64,000 bases of DNA from Candidatus Peribacteria bacterium RIFCSPHIGHO2_02_FULL_49_16 (GCA_001788955.1 MFXT01000026.1:65760-129759); one strand, 5' to 3'. Shown: positions 17,176 to 26,099, counted from the first letter of the stretch. Numbers and translations: made by a program. The notes: generated by a model not told the origin, from the sequence alone.

Positions 17176-19164
17176 ATGCTATCAGAAAATATACACAAAA
17201 AAGAGAAGGCACTACGTGCTCTACTAGATGATGTACTTGGATTGGAAGCCAAAACGAGTGCTGTACAGACAGAAAAAGGAGAGGTCAAACTCACCAATGA
17301 GGAACGAGAGGCATTGAAATACTACGAAGAAGGCATTCAGAAAATGCTTGATCTTATTGCGCCTGCCGCCATGCAGATCAAACACAACGATCTCGTGCTG
17401 AATGACAAATATGCGCGCACACTCTATGTATATAACTGGCCGAATTTCATCTATCCCAACTGGCTCTCGCAACTGGTGAATTTTGATGCTGAACTTGAAA
17501 TAGCGCACTTTATTCATCCCAGCAACAATAAAGCGATCATGAGAATGTTGCGTAAAAAAGTGACGGAACTGCACTCATCCATTCGCATGCTGGAACAGCG
17601 TGGTATCGTGCGCGATCCCACATTGGAAGCCGCTCTTCAAGATGCGGAAGAACTTCGCGATCTCCTCGCACGCGGTCAGGAAAAACTTTTTCAATTCGGC
17701 ATGTACATAACGATATATGGAGAAGATGAATTGCATCTAAAAAAACTGCAGACGGAAGTTGAAGCAGTCCTCGGTGGAAAACTCGTTCTCACAAAACCGG
17801 CGTTCTTCCAGATGGAACACGGCTGGACGAGTACACTCCCCTTATGTCTTGATGAGCTTGAAATTAATCGCAACATGAACACCCAGTCCGTGGCAACGAG
17901 TTTTCCATTCAGCAGCAGCGACTTTACGCAGGATCGCGGCATTCTCTACGGCGTGAATCGTCACAATAACAGTCTTGTCATCTTCGATCGTTTCACACTT
18001 CCCAATGCAAACTCCAATATTTTTGCCATTTCCGGTGCAGGAAAATCCTTCATGGCAAAAATGGAAATGCTTCGATATTTGATGTTGGGAATCGATATTC
18101 TTGTCATCGATCCGGAGAATGAATATACCAATCTCTGTGAAGCTGTCGGCGGATCGTTTATTCCTCTTTCGATCCAGAGCCAATTCCGCATCAATCCTTT
18201 TGATCTCCCCAAAGCGGTACGCGGGGAACAGGCTGCAGTTGGTGAAACATTGCGTGCATCAGTGATCAATTTGCATGGACTCTTTAAATTGATGTTGGGC
18301 ACACTTTCTCCCACCGAAGACGGTGTTCTCGACAAAGCCATTCTTGATACATACGCATTAAAGAATATCGCCTTTACCACAGAGAACCCCGGAGAAATGG
18401 AACCACCGACTATGCACGACCTTGTCGATGTACTCATGACAACGGATGGTGGTGAAAACATGGCAAGAACGCTGCAGAAATATACAGAAGGGAGCTTCGC
18501 GGGAATCTTTGATCAACCTACAAACGTCGAACTCGACAACACAATGATTGTGTTCCAGATCCGCGATCTGGAAGAACAACTGCGTCCCATTGCAATTTAC
18601 ATCGCACTGAATTTTTTGTGGAATCGCATTCGTTCAGAATTTAAGCAACGACTTCTGATTATTGATGAAGCATGGAATCTCATGCAATATGAAGACTCCG
18701 CACGGTTCCTCTACGGAATCGTGAAACGCGCACGAAAATACTATCTCGGCATTACCACAATTACACAGGATGTGGATGATTTCGTGGAATCACCGTATGG
18801 ACGACCTATTATCACAAACTCCTCATTGCAAATTCTTATGAAACAATCTCCGGCAACGGTCGATAATTTGCAAAAACTTTTCTATCTTACCGAGGGAGAA
18901 AAATACCTTCTTATGAACTCTGACGTAGGACAGGGAATTCTTTTTGCAGACTACAAGCATGTTGCGACTCAATTTATCGCCGGTCCGGAAGAAACGGCAC
19001 TGATTACAACAAAACCTGGGGAAGTTGCTGCACAAAAACAGCGAAAGAGAGAAGAGACGGCGAATCAGGAAAAAGAAGTTTCTGAACCGAAACCTCTGCC
19101 ACCGGAAGAATCTACTTCGTCTTTAGAAGAACGTGGTAAAGAATCTTCTTCGGCAGAAACCTGA
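17176..19164 (+). CDS. VirB4/TraC-type conjugation ATPase
   Basis: Hexameric P-loop ATPase of the VirB4/TraC/TrbE group that powers type IV secretion or DNA-uptake machines (662 aa). Walker A is AISGAGKS (about 289), Walker B is RLLIIDEAWNLM (about 490), and TQDVDDFVESPYGRPIITNSS matches the conserved motif after Walker B. The N-terminal 250 residues match the CagE/TrbE-like region. The Gln/Glu-rich tail past residue 615 is low complexity and is coded where the gene overlaps nrnA by 100 nt on the opposite strand. Related genes lie at 24.6-25.6, 35.2 and 39.6-40.8 kb. Confidence 0.9.
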   Translation: MLSENIHKKEKALRALLDDVLGLEAKTSAVQTEKGEVKLTNEEREALKYYEEGIQKMLDLIAPAAMQIKHNDLVLNDKYARTLYVYNWPNFIYPNWLSQLVNFDAELEIAHFIHPSNNKAIMRMLRKKVTELHSSIRMLEQRGIVRDPTLEAALQDAEELRDLLARGQEKLFQFGMYITIYGEDELHLKKLQTEVEAVLGGKLVLTKPAFFQMEHGWTSTLPLCLDELEINRNMNTQSVATSFPFSSSDFTQDRGILYGVNRHNNSLVIFDRFTLPNANSNIFAISGAGKSFMAKMEMLRYLMLGIDILVIDPENEYTNLCEAVGGSFIPLSIQSQFRINPFDLPKAVRGEQAAVGETLRASVINLHGLFKLMLGTLSPTEDGVLDKAILDTYALKNIAFTTENPGEMEPPTMHDLVDVLMTTDGGENMARTLQKYTEGSFAGIFDQPTNVELDNTMIVFQIRDLEEQLRPIAIYIALNFLWNRIRSEFKQRLLIIDEAWNLMQYEDSARFLYGIVKRARKYYLGITTITQDVDDFVESPYGRPIITNSSLQILMKQSPATVDNLQKLFYLTEGEKYLLMNSDVGQGILFADYKHVATQFIAGPEETALITTKPGEVAAQKQRKREETANQEKEVSEPKPLPPEESTSSLEERGKESSSAET

Positions 19165-20132
19165 TCGGTCGACATCACTTTCCAGCGCATTTCGCTCTGC
19201 AGCCGGCCGGAAACGGCGAAGCCTGCCGCTTTCTTGTGTCCCCCGCCATGAAAACGACCAGCCATCGTGTTGACATCAACATCATCATGAAGAGTACGCA
19301 GTGATCCTTTCACTTTTCCATCCCGCTCCGACAATACAAGAGAAAAGCGCATGCCCGGAACGGCATTCACATAATCGATCACGCCGGCAAGATCGGAATA
19401 CTTCGCGCCCGTCGCCCGAAAATCCCCTTCCGTCACCGCAGAAATAGCTGCCCCTTCATCACTGACCGTCACTTTTTCCAACACTCTCCCCCACAGTTTT
19501 AGCATGGACATATTCGCCATCCGAAAAAGTGAATTCACGATCAGCTGATGTCGCGCACCCGAGCGCAAAAGCGCCGATACCGTCCGATAGACATTTGCTG
19601 TAGTATTGCTGTGCAGTAATCCGCCGGTATCCGTATACACACCCGTAAGCAAATCGGTTGCAATTTCACAGGTCAAAGGCCAGTTATACACTGCTGCCAA
19701 TGCCAACACAATTTCACATGTTGATGCAGATTCTTCGATGACGATATTTACTTTTCCGAAACGTGTGTTTGATACGTGATGATCAATATTGATCACATTC
19801 CACGACTGATCGAAGCAATGCGGATACTGATGATGAATGCCCGTAAGGCTCGGTTCGGCGCAATCGAGAAAAAGAATCACATCTTCAGACGTCAGATGTA
19901 CCGATTGTTCGATGGACATGGACGATAACAAAAAACAGAGTGATTCGGGAACCGGATCAATACACAAGAGTCGTACATCGCGATTGGAAAACTCTTGCCG
20001 AAGAAGCAAACCACATCCCAAAAGCGAACCAATCGCATCACCATCGGGATTGCGATGACAAACACAAACAATACGTTTTCCATTATCTAGAAGTGTACGA
20101 GTCTGCCGTGCAATACGCTCTGAAAGAATCAT
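19065..20132 (-). CDS. nrnA: DHH/DHHA1 phosphoesterase, NrnA-like (oligoribonuclease/pAp phosphatase)
   Basis: Soluble Mn-dependent phosphoesterase of 355 aa that degrades short RNAs or cyclic-dinucleotide products. CHRNPDGDAIGS (about 25) is motif I, LFLDCAEP motif II, INIDHHVSN the DHH motif III, and YTDTGGLLHSNT motif IV. The DHHA1 domain ends with the GGGHKKAAGF signature (about 305). The last 36 residues (EEDSLPRSSKDEVDSS...) follow the normal end of the family and are encoded antisense to the 3' end of the VirB4-type gene. Confidence 0.92.
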   Translation of the reverse strand: MILSERIARQTRTLLDNGKRIVCVCHRNPDGDAIGSLLGCGLLLRQEFSNRDVRLLCIDPVPESLCFLLSSMSIEQSVHLTSEDVILFLDCAEPSLTGIHHQYPHCFDQSWNVINIDHHVSNTRFGKVNIVIEESASTCEIVLALAAVYNWPLTCEIATDLLTGVYTDTGGLLHSNTTANVYRTVSALLRSGARHQLIVNSLFRMANMSMLKLWGRVLEKVTVSDEGAAISAVTEGDFRATGAKYSDLAGVIDYVNAVPGMRFSLVLSERDGKVKGSLRTLHDDVDVNTMAGRFHGGGHKKAAGFAVSGRLQSEMRWKVMSTDQVSAEEDSLPRSSKDEVDSSGGRGFGSETSFS

Positions 20133-20260
20133 GAAAAGAGATCATGATACGTGCACACAACCGCATGCACACATATCTCATGTTGCTGTTCAAAAGAATA
20201 TATGTGGATTACTCGATGAGTATTTTAGAGGTACACTGTTCATGAATATTGCTACAACAT

Positions 20261-21139
20261 ATGCATCCATTTTCTCTCGTCTTCTGTGGCACACCGGCAT
20301 TTGCTCTCCCATCACTGCACATTCTGTGCAGTGATCCCGCATTTGATGTAAAACTTGTCATCACACAACCCGACAAACCCATCGGACGTGATAAAAATCT
20401 TCACTCACCACCGGTGAAGCACGTTGCAGAAAAATATGGCATCAAAGTCTTGCAACCAAAAAATATGAATAAGGAGCTATCATCTATCAATGATCAGTTG
20501 TCATCTCGTCCAGACTTTCTTGTTGTTGTCGCCTATGGACAAATCCTCTCGCAGGAGATTCTCGATATTCCTGCTATTGCTCCTGTAAATATCCACGCCT
20601 CTCTTCTTCCACGATGGAGAGGAGCATCTCCTCTTCAACACACCATTCTGCACGGAGACACGGTCGGCGGCGTCACTATCCAGCGCATGGAATATGCACT
20701 CGATGCCGGTCCGATCCTCGCACAGAAATCTCTTTTTCTCGATCCGCGGGAAACCACAGTCACTCTGCGCGACAAACTTTCCACGCTTGGGGCAGAACTT
20801 CTTCAGAAAACTCTGAAAGAGCCTTTACATCCTGAATCACAAGACCCGACTAAGGTGACCATGTGTCATAAATTGACACGTGCAGACGGTCACGTACAGA
20901 CGGAAACCATGACGGCAGAAGAAATTGATCGCAGCGTGCGCGCGCTTGTCCCCTGGCCGGGCGTCACACTCTTCAATCAGACAGTAAAAATTCTCGAAAC
21001 TGCGCTTGAACCAATGGAACATGCATATCCGATTCCCTGTGCAGAAAATACAATCCTCTATCTCGTCACTGTGCAACCGCCCGGGAAAAAACCGATGACC
21101 GGTGCAGCATGGGCACGGGGACGACCTACTCCATCCTGA
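20261..21139 (+). CDS. fmt: Methionyl-tRNA formyltransferase
   Basis: Transfers a formyl group from 10-formyl-THF to initiator Met-tRNA (292 aa). The ATG at 20261 gives the usual start (MHPFSLVFCGTPAFALPSL). Catalytic motifs are present: NIHASLLPRWRGASP with the Asn/His pair and a conserved DAGPI motif. The C-terminal anticodon-side domain has IDRSVRALVPWPGV. A microrepeat-derived word (ELSSINDQLSSR) is inserted before the PDFLVVVAYG strand. A TACACT box lies 23 nt upstream. The stop is followed directly by the SLH-protein ATG. Confidence 0.95.
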   Translation: MHPFSLVFCGTPAFALPSLHILCSDPAFDVKLVITQPDKPIGRDKNLHSPPVKHVAEKYGIKVLQPKNMNKELSSINDQLSSRPDFLVVVAYGQILSQEILDIPAIAPVNIHASLLPRWRGASPLQHTILHGDTVGGVTIQRMEYALDAGPILAQKSLFLDPRETTVTLRDKLSTLGAELLQKTLKEPLHPESQDPTKVTMCHKLTRADGHVQTETMTAEEIDRSVRALVPWPGVTLFNQTVKILETALEPMEHAYPIPCAENTILYLVTVQPPGKKPMTGAAWARGRPTPS

Positions 21140-21140
21140 T

Positions 21141-22541
21141 ATGCAACGTGTCATCTTTCTTCTCTGTTTGTTTGCAATCACATCAATAACATACGCGGCA
21201 CCTTTGCTGTCTGGCGATACAGATGGAGACGGTCTTCTTGATACGGAAGAAGACATCAATGGAAATGGCATACTCGATGCGGGAGAAACCAATCCGTTCG
21301 ATGCCGATACTGATGGTGGAGGCGAAGCGGATGGAGCAGAGGTCCGTTCGGGTCGTGATCCGCTCGATCCCAAAGACGATCAAACCGCAGACCCTGATGA
21401 AGACGGCCTCATCAATGCTCGTGAACTTTTGCTTGGCACCAATCCTCTAAAGAAGGATACGGACGGCGATGGCATTCCCGATGGACAGGAGATTGCCATG
21501 GGCCTTCATCCTCTCAATCCAGACACTGATGGCGATGGACTTTCTGATGGGCAAGAAATTGCTCTTGGAACGGATCCTAAAAATCCCGACTCCGACGGAG
21601 ACGGTCTCTCCGATGGAGACGACCCTTTTCCTCTCGAAAAAGCCTTTACAAAAGACACCAACAACAATGGCACTCCCGACGAGTGGGAACAGCATTATCA
21701 CTTCTCATCGAATGAACAAAACGACGGAAACCTCGATACGGACAATGATGGACTCCGTAACACCGAAGAATTCATCTATGGAACTGATCCGAGACAAATA
21801 GATACCGATCATGATGGTATTTCTGATGGTCAGGAAGTACTCGATGGTACAGATCCCAATTTATATGAATGTCTCATATATGAAGAAGATGCGCCGACGT
21901 TCGATGATCTTACAGGACATTGGTCTCTCCCCTACGTGAGGCACTTACAACACACATACGTATTTTCTCATAAAACTCCCATTATCGAGGGATATAAGCA
22001 TGGGACATCCGATTCACGCATCTTTCTTCCGGATCGCAACATTTCCCGTTTCGAACTCTTGAAAATCGCCCTCTTTTCCACATGCACGCAACCCAAAACG
22101 GATGATGCGACTGCACCACTCCCCTTCTCCGATGTGCCGAAAAATCCCCAAACCGATGATGGGAAATTTCGACAGAGTATCCTTGCTGCAGCATACCGAC
22201 TAGATATTGTCCATGGATATCCCGATAACACATTCCGTATGGATGATCCTATAAATCGTGCAGAGGCGCTAAAGATCTTTCTTCGTGCAGCACGATTTAT
22301 CGTGTGGATGAATGAAGAACGCGCTGCAACACCCTTTTCCGATATTTCATCGGACGCATGGTTTACGCCATACGTAGAACAAGCATATGGACTCCATTTT
22401 ATTGAAGGCTACCCCGATAACACATTCCGCCCTGATCAATCGATCACTCGCGCCGAAGCGGCAAAACTCGTTTATTTGCTTCTCATCAGCAATCCGGCAG
22501 TGAATAGCGACGTCATACCAACAGAAAACATGGGACAATAA
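21141..22541 (+). CDS. Surface protein with thrombospondin type 3 repeats and SLH domains
   Basis: Exported 466-aa protein. The signal peptide ends near ITYAAPLL. Residues 20-245 contain at least seven Ca2+-binding TSP3-type repeats of the form DTDGDGLSDGQEIALGTDP, encoded by diverged direct DNA repeats. Residues 250-460 contain about three S-layer-homology segments, two of them with the HGYPDNTFR or EGYPDNTFR signature followed by INRAEALK or ITRAEAAK. Such a protein would be anchored to wall polymer at the cell surface with a Ca-stiffened stalk. A strong terminator follows. Confidence 0.9.
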   Translation: MQRVIFLLCLFAITSITYAAPLLSGDTDGDGLLDTEEDINGNGILDAGETNPFDADTDGGGEADGAEVRSGRDPLDPKDDQTADPDEDGLINARELLLGTNPLKKDTDGDGIPDGQEIAMGLHPLNPDTDGDGLSDGQEIALGTDPKNPDSDGDGLSDGDDPFPLEKAFTKDTNNNGTPDEWEQHYHFSSNEQNDGNLDTDNDGLRNTEEFIYGTDPRQIDTDHDGISDGQEVLDGTDPNLYECLIYEEDAPTFDDLTGHWSLPYVRHLQHTYVFSHKTPIIEGYKHGTSDSRIFLPDRNISRFELLKIALFSTCTQPKTDDATAPLPFSDVPKNPQTDDGKFRQSILAAAYRLDIVHGYPDNTFRMDDPINRAEALKIFLRAARFIVWMNEERAATPFSDISSDAWFTPYVEQAYGLHFIEGYPDNTFRPDQSITRAEAAKLVYLLLISNPAVNSDVIPTENMGQ

Positions 22542-22550
22542 TTGTCCAAA

Positions 22551-22587
22551 AACCGTTGGGTCCTTCATACCCAACGGTTGTGCAGAA
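22551..22587. terminator. Bidirectional intrinsic terminator
   Basis: A perfect 11-bp stem (22551-22561 with 22569-22579) and 7-nt loop, with a T-run after it on the plus strand (22586 onward) and a T5 on the minus strand. It separates two convergent genes. Confidence 0.9.
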
Positions 22588-22595
22588 TTTTTTCT

Positions 22596-22895
22596 TTATG
22601 CATGTTGTTTCATTTCTTGCAAAGCCTCGATGAACTTGTCAAGGTCCTCCGCATCAAACATGATCGTCGTTTTCTGGCCGCCACGGGACTTTTCTGAAAT
22701 TTTGAAGAACTTGCCATTCGACGACTGTTTAAGATCGATGTAAAATGTGCGCTGGCGTGCGTGGATCGTGACTGAATGTATATCCTGTGCAAAACCTCGT
22801 CCGCCACCGTGAGAATATGATGATGATGGAGACGCACCTTCTTCCATAGAAGAATTTCTAACATCGTTCTGTAAATCTGCCATGGGATCGAACAT
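22596..22895 (-). CDS. PUR-domain (DUF3276-like) DNA/RNA-binding protein
   Basis: 99-aa protein matching the small bacterial PUR-alpha-like family: HSVTIHARQRTFYIDLKQSSNGKFFKISEKSRGG, then TTIMFDAEDLDKFIEALQEM. In spirochaetes and Bacteroidota relatives bind single-stranded nucleic acid and regulate transcripts. The N-terminal 35 residues are disordered and Ser/Gly-rich. It is monocistronic and shares a bidirectional terminator with the SLH-protein gene. Confidence 0.85.
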   Translation of the reverse strand: MFDPMADLQNDVRNSSMEEGASPSSSYSHGGGRGFAQDIHSVTIHARQRTFYIDLKQSSNGKFFKISEKSRGGQKTTIMFDAEDLDKFIEALQEMKQHA

Positions 22896-23032
22896 AGAAA
22901 ATATGGTGAAAAAAATAGAAACGCCCCCGATCTCCTTGTACCTTCAAAGCAGTTACTCCTTGGCTTCGATGATGAGAGCAGAGGTATAATAAAAACATTG
23001 GAGCGAAAAAACAAGCCGGTATTTTCATCATA

Positions 23033-24553
23033 CTATTCGACCTGCGGAAACAGAATCTCCGGCTTTCCGACGGTTTTCCAATCTATGCACACTCCCCATG
23101 CTTTCAGATCACCAATGACGAAATCCCTCTGAAGCATTCGCTCTGCATAGGGAACATTCAACTGTCTGGATATCTTCTGTGCGGTTTCGGGAATGAATGG
23201 CAAAAGCGTAAGAGAAAGGTATCGTAGAGCCTCTGCAAGTTGCGACAGAACATTCGCTTTCTCTTTTCCCTTTAATTCCCACGGCTTCTTTTCGTCGATG
23301 TATCGATTACTGTCCACGGCAATCTGTACCGCCTCATGAAGTGCCACACTGCAATCAAATGCATCCATTGCTTTCTTATACATATCATACTTCATCGTAA
23401 TGAAATCCGGCTTTCCAAAATCCACCAGTACACCATTTTCTTTCTGAAAAAGCACGAGAACACGATTGAGGAGATTCCCAATATCATTGCGCAACTTCGC
23501 ATCGTAAAGCTTCCCAAAACGATCCCATGAGAAATCCCCGTCCCGTCCAACGGGGACCTCGTGGAGAAGATAGAACCGCAAGGGGTCAACGCCATAGTGT
23601 TTTATTACATCTTCCGGCTTCACCACATTGCCTAAGCTCTTGCTCATTTTTTGACCTTCATTCGTGAGAAAGCCATGAATCAACAATTTTTGCGGCGGTG
23701 GCACGGGGAGACCGGCATTTTTGAGCATAGCCGGCCAGCAGAGCGCATGAAAACGGGCAATATCTTTGCCTATCACATGCATCACTTTCGCATTTTCCCA
23801 AAAATTTTTGTCTTCATGATCTGTGAAATATCCCAGAGTCGAAATGTAATTCGTCAATGCATCACACCACACATACATCGTCTGCTCTTCATCACCCGGA
23901 ACGGGAATTCCCCATGACAAACTCTTCTTTGGACGAGAGAAAGACACATCTTCAAGCCCCTGTTCTATCAGAGAAAGTGTTTCGGCTGCACGAAATTCCG
24001 GTTCAAGAACGTACCCGTTTTTTCGGTCTTTCAGAAGCGCTTTCAACCACGAAGTATCTCTACTCAAGAGAAAAAACCAGTTCTCTTCCATCACCTCTTC
24101 CGGTGCAATTTTATGGTTCTCGCACATGCCATCAACCAAATCACGCCGTGTCATAAATCGCTCACATCCGCTGCAATAGAGTCCTGTGTAGCTGCGTTTC
24201 TGAAGAACACCGGCCTCTTGCAAGCGTTTCCAGAGTGCGATCACCGTCGGCCAGTGGTGCTCTTTATCGGTCGTGCACACAAAATCGTCGTATGAAATCT
24301 GCAACCGATCAAAGAGATCACGAAACAACGGCGTGTTGCGATCAACAAGTTCCTTTGGAGTAATCCCTTCTTTCTCCGCTGTTCGCTGTATCTTCACGCC
24401 GTGTTCATCAGTCCCCACCTGAAACCGCACTTCATCTCCTTGAAGACGCATCCATCGCGCGCACACATCCGCAAGAACCTTTTCCAGCACATGCCCCATA
24501 TGAGGAGCTGCATTTGGATAATCAATGGCAGTGGTGATGTACTGTCGAGCCAC
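23033..24553 (-). CDS. metG: Methionyl-tRNA synthetase
   Basis: Class I synthetase, 506 aa. YPNAAPHMGHVLEKVLADV holds the HIGH-type motif, a Cys-containing connective insert (CSGCERFMTRRDLVDGMCENH) resembles the zinc knuckle, and GQKMSKSLGNVVKPEDV is the KMSKS loop. The C-terminal dimerisation domain is absent, as in short MetG forms. The GTG start lies 6 nt after a TAGACT box, consistent with a leaderless message. Confidence 0.96.
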   Translation of the reverse strand: MARQYITTAIDYPNAAPHMGHVLEKVLADVCARWMRLQGDEVRFQVGTDEHGVKIQRTAEKEGITPKELVDRNTPLFRDLFDRLQISYDDFVCTTDKEHHWPTVIALWKRLQEAGVLQKRSYTGLYCSGCERFMTRRDLVDGMCENHKIAPEEVMEENWFFLLSRDTSWLKALLKDRKNGYVLEPEFRAAETLSLIEQGLEDVSFSRPKKSLSWGIPVPGDEEQTMYVWCDALTNYISTLGYFTDHEDKNFWENAKVMHVIGKDIARFHALCWPAMLKNAGLPVPPPQKLLIHGFLTNEGQKMSKSLGNVVKPEDVIKHYGVDPLRFYLLHEVPVGRDGDFSWDRFGKLYDAKLRNDIGNLLNRVLVLFQKENGVLVDFGKPDFITMKYDMYKKAMDAFDCSVALHEAVQIAVDSNRYIDEKKPWELKGKEKANVLSQLAEALRYLSLTLLPFIPETAQKISRQLNVPYAERMLQRDFVIGDLKAWGVCIDWKTVGKPEILFPQVE

Positions 24554-24559
24554 GTGGGC

Positions 24560-24565
24560 AGTCTA
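24560..24565 (-). promoter_or_regulatory. -10 box of a probable leaderless GTG-started transcript (metG)
   Basis: Minus-strand TAGACT, preceded directly by TG, 6 nt before the GTG at 24553. Confidence 0.4.
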
Positions 24566-24597
24566 CAGCACATATCTCATTCACTCTATGATCTGTA

Positions 24598-25002
24598 TCA
24601 CGGTCGAAATAGTGGTTCGAGCAGTTTATTCATACCCCTCACAATTGGTTCGGCAGCAAGAACCAGCATAACACCAACAAGTGTGATAATGAAAAACGTT
24701 CGTGCTTTGCTTAACTTCTCCTCGCTCCCCTGCGCCGTAATCATCTGAATGGATGCGTAAATGAGCATACAAATCGCAATTCCAGTCGCGATGGATACAA
24801 TAAGTCCCGTAAAACTCGTTGTCAGTTTCGCTAGTAATCCTTCTCCCGCATCACAAAATATCTGTACAGGACCAGGACACGCCGCCGATTTAATGGCGCC
24901 TATTCCAGGTATTGTTGCATTATCTAATCTCGCTGCAAGCACAGAAGCAGGAAGTATAATAACTCCACAGAGGAGACCAAGAAGGACAACAACAATACGC
25001 AT
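24598..25002 (-). CDS. TrbC/VirB2-like membrane protein
   Basis: 134-aa exported protein with a signal peptide (about 1-24), an extracytoplasmic Cys-containing loop and two long membrane helices (about 62-84 and 100-120). This is the size and topology of VirB2/TrbC pilin-like subunits common in CPR genomes. A polar loop (AQGSEEKLSKART) between the helices is the most conserved-looking part; a similar loop (DESRLSQARL) recurs in the next gene. Probably a component of a type IV secretion- or pilus-like apparatus with the VirB4-type ATPase. Confidence 0.72.
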   Translation of the reverse strand: MRIVVVLLGLLCGVIILPASVLAARLDNATIPGIGAIKSAACPGPVQIFCDAGEGLLAKLTTSFTGLIVSIATGIAICMLIYASIQMITAQGSEEKLSKARTFFIITLVGVMLVLAAEPIVRGMNKLLEPLFRP

Positions 25003-25008
25003 AGAATT

Positions 25009-25632
25009 CTAGAAAATACCGACAACGGCTCGTACGAGAACACGAGCGACATTCAGAATAATGGCACCGCCGATCACCCATGCTATCATATGCCGCGCTT
25101 TATTAAATTCGTCGGGCTTCCCGCGAGCGAGAAGCATGCGAATACCTCCAACAATAATAAAGAAAATAAAGAAGACGTTGAAAATCGTAAGGAGAATATC
25201 CGCAGCGCGTGCCATCAGTGACACGTCAATCTTGATCTTGTCTCCTTCCAGCGGAGGCAAAGTCGCGATACCGGCAACAAATGTTTGGGAGGCAAATGCC
25301 AGAAGCAAGCCCGCCAACACATAAACAATGGAGAGCCGCGCCTGTGAAAGCCTTGATTCATCTCCCATACTCAAGACCATGAGGTATCCTGCCCAGATGA
25401 TGAAGATCACGGCCAAACCTGCAGCAACACGAAGCATAATGGTTCCCACTCCTTGTATCACTTGTCTATATGGCGGCGCATGGATATCGATTTTGCATCC
25501 ACCAGGCACACCCGTACAAAATGCAGAAAAATCAGCTGCAGATGCGATTTCTGTTACCATTCCGATCGAAAAACAGATGCCAAGAAGCACAAAAAACAAA
25601 TGGAGAGGCCGCAAACAAGAACAAAAAGACAT
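25009..25632 (-). CDS. Tandem VirB2-like membrane protein
   Basis: 207-aa protein with signal peptide (about 1-33) and four helices arranged as two VirB2/TrbC-like hairpins, each with a short charged turn (GDESRLSQAR at about 91 and RGKPDEFNKARH at about 175). It looks like an internal duplication of the unit seen in the following gene, 6 nt downstream. The ATG at 25632 was chosen because a strong extended -10 promoter ends 6 nt before it; a longer frame exists but would start inside the promoter. Confidence 0.72.
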   Translation of the reverse strand: MSFCSCLRPLHLFFVLLGICFSIGMVTEIASAADFSAFCTGVPGGCKIDIHAPPYRQVIQGVGTIMLRVAAGLAVIFIIWAGYLMVLSMGDESRLSQARLSIVYVLAGLLLAFASQTFVAGIATLPPLEGDKIKIDVSLMARAADILLTIFNVFFIFFIIVGGIRMLLARGKPDEFNKARHMIAWVIGGAIILNVARVLVRAVVGIF

Positions 25633-25638
25633 CTGATC

Positions 25639-25667
25639 ATTATAGCAAATTTTGCTTGTTTTTACAA
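25639..25667 (-). promoter_or_regulatory. Promoter of the VirB2-like gene pair
   Basis: Minus strand: TTGTAA (25667-25662), 17-nt spacer, TGC-TATAAT extended -10 (25644-25639), then 6 nt to the ATG at 25632. The mRNA would be leaderless. Confidence 0.65.
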
Positions 25668-25719
25668 TAAACACGCGACGTTGCCAGAGAACCGTCTTTC
25701 GTCGTAGGATGCAGGCTCG

Positions 25720-25746
25720 CTCTTCTCATCATCGTTATCATGCGGA
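25720..25746 (+). repeat. First, diverged copy of the tRNA-Gly leader repeat
   Basis: A 27-nt sequence matches the leader directly upstream of tRNA-Gly(GCC) with one mismatch, and ends in the first bases of the tRNA acceptor (GCGGA). It is the outermost of three copies. Confidence 0.75.
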
Positions 25747-25753
25747 CAGAGCT

Positions 25754-25789
25754 TCCACCTTCGTCCGCCTGCGGCGGATCTACGGTGGA
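25754..25789. repeat. Palindromic repeat, copy 1
   Basis: Imperfect inverted repeat starting TCCACCTTCG and ending CTACGGTGGA around a GC-rich inner stem. It shares its ends with copies at 27476-27504 and 27557-27593. Confidence 0.7.
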
Positions 25790-25793
25790 CAAG

Positions 25794-25810
25794 CAGTTGG
25801 GTCGAGTCCG
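25794..25810 (+). repeat. 17-bp direct repeat, copy 1
   Basis: CAGTTGGGTCGAGTCCG occurs here and again at 25846-25862. Its start overlaps D-loop-like tRNA sequence. Confidence 0.7.
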
Positions 25811-25811
25811 C

Positions 25812-25852
25812 CTCTTCTCATCATCGTCATCATGCGGATGTAGCTCAGTTGG
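25812..25852 (+). repeat. 41-bp direct repeat containing the 5' 19 nt of tRNA-Gly(GCC)
   Basis: Identical over 41 bp to 25924-25964, that is, to 22 nt of tRNA leader plus the first 19 nt of the mature tRNA. Downstream the sequence diverges, so this is a truncated tRNA copy that cannot fold into a cloverleaf. Confidence 0.9.
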
Positions 25853-25896
25853 GTCGAGTCCGTCTCGGACGAGCCATGTAAGAATGGCGTCTGATG

Positions 25897-25912
25897 CGCT
25901 CTAGCCAACTGA
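25897..25912 (-). repeat. Inverted 16-nt copy of the tRNA-Gly D-arm
   Basis: The reverse complement matches 25957-25972 of tRNA-Gly(GCC) exactly over 16 nt. It lies 34 nt upstream of the mature 5' end, so it could pair with the D-arm in a precursor transcript. Confidence 0.8.
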
Positions 25913-25945
25913 TTGATATACTGCTCTTCTCATCATCGTCATCAT

Positions 25946-26022
25946 GCGGATGTAGCTCAGTTGGCTAGAGCGTCGCCTTGCCAAGGCGAAGGTCGCGGGT
26001 TCGAATCCCGTCATCCGCTCCA
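25946..26022 (+). tRNA. tRNA-Gly (anticodon GCC)
   Basis: Full cloverleaf with acceptor GCGGATG/CATCCGC, anticodon GCC at 25980-25982, T-loop TTCGAAT, discriminator T and encoded CCA. Upstream there are two partial copies in direct and one in inverted orientation. It is followed 77 nt later by tRNA-Gly(CCC). Confidence 0.97.
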
Positions 26023-26099
26023 CCTTCTGAGGGAAACCTACAGTTTCCCCCAGTATCCCTTTCCCTTACAATAAGTCTTGCGGTTCGGACGTTTTTTTA

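Noticed and set aside
21200-21850. Direct repeats resembling a CRISPR or VNTR
   Set aside because: The repeats are codons of the Ca-binding TSP3 motif (DTDGDG...), in frame and diverged; spacing follows the protein repeat. No CRISPR array is seen anywhere in the window.
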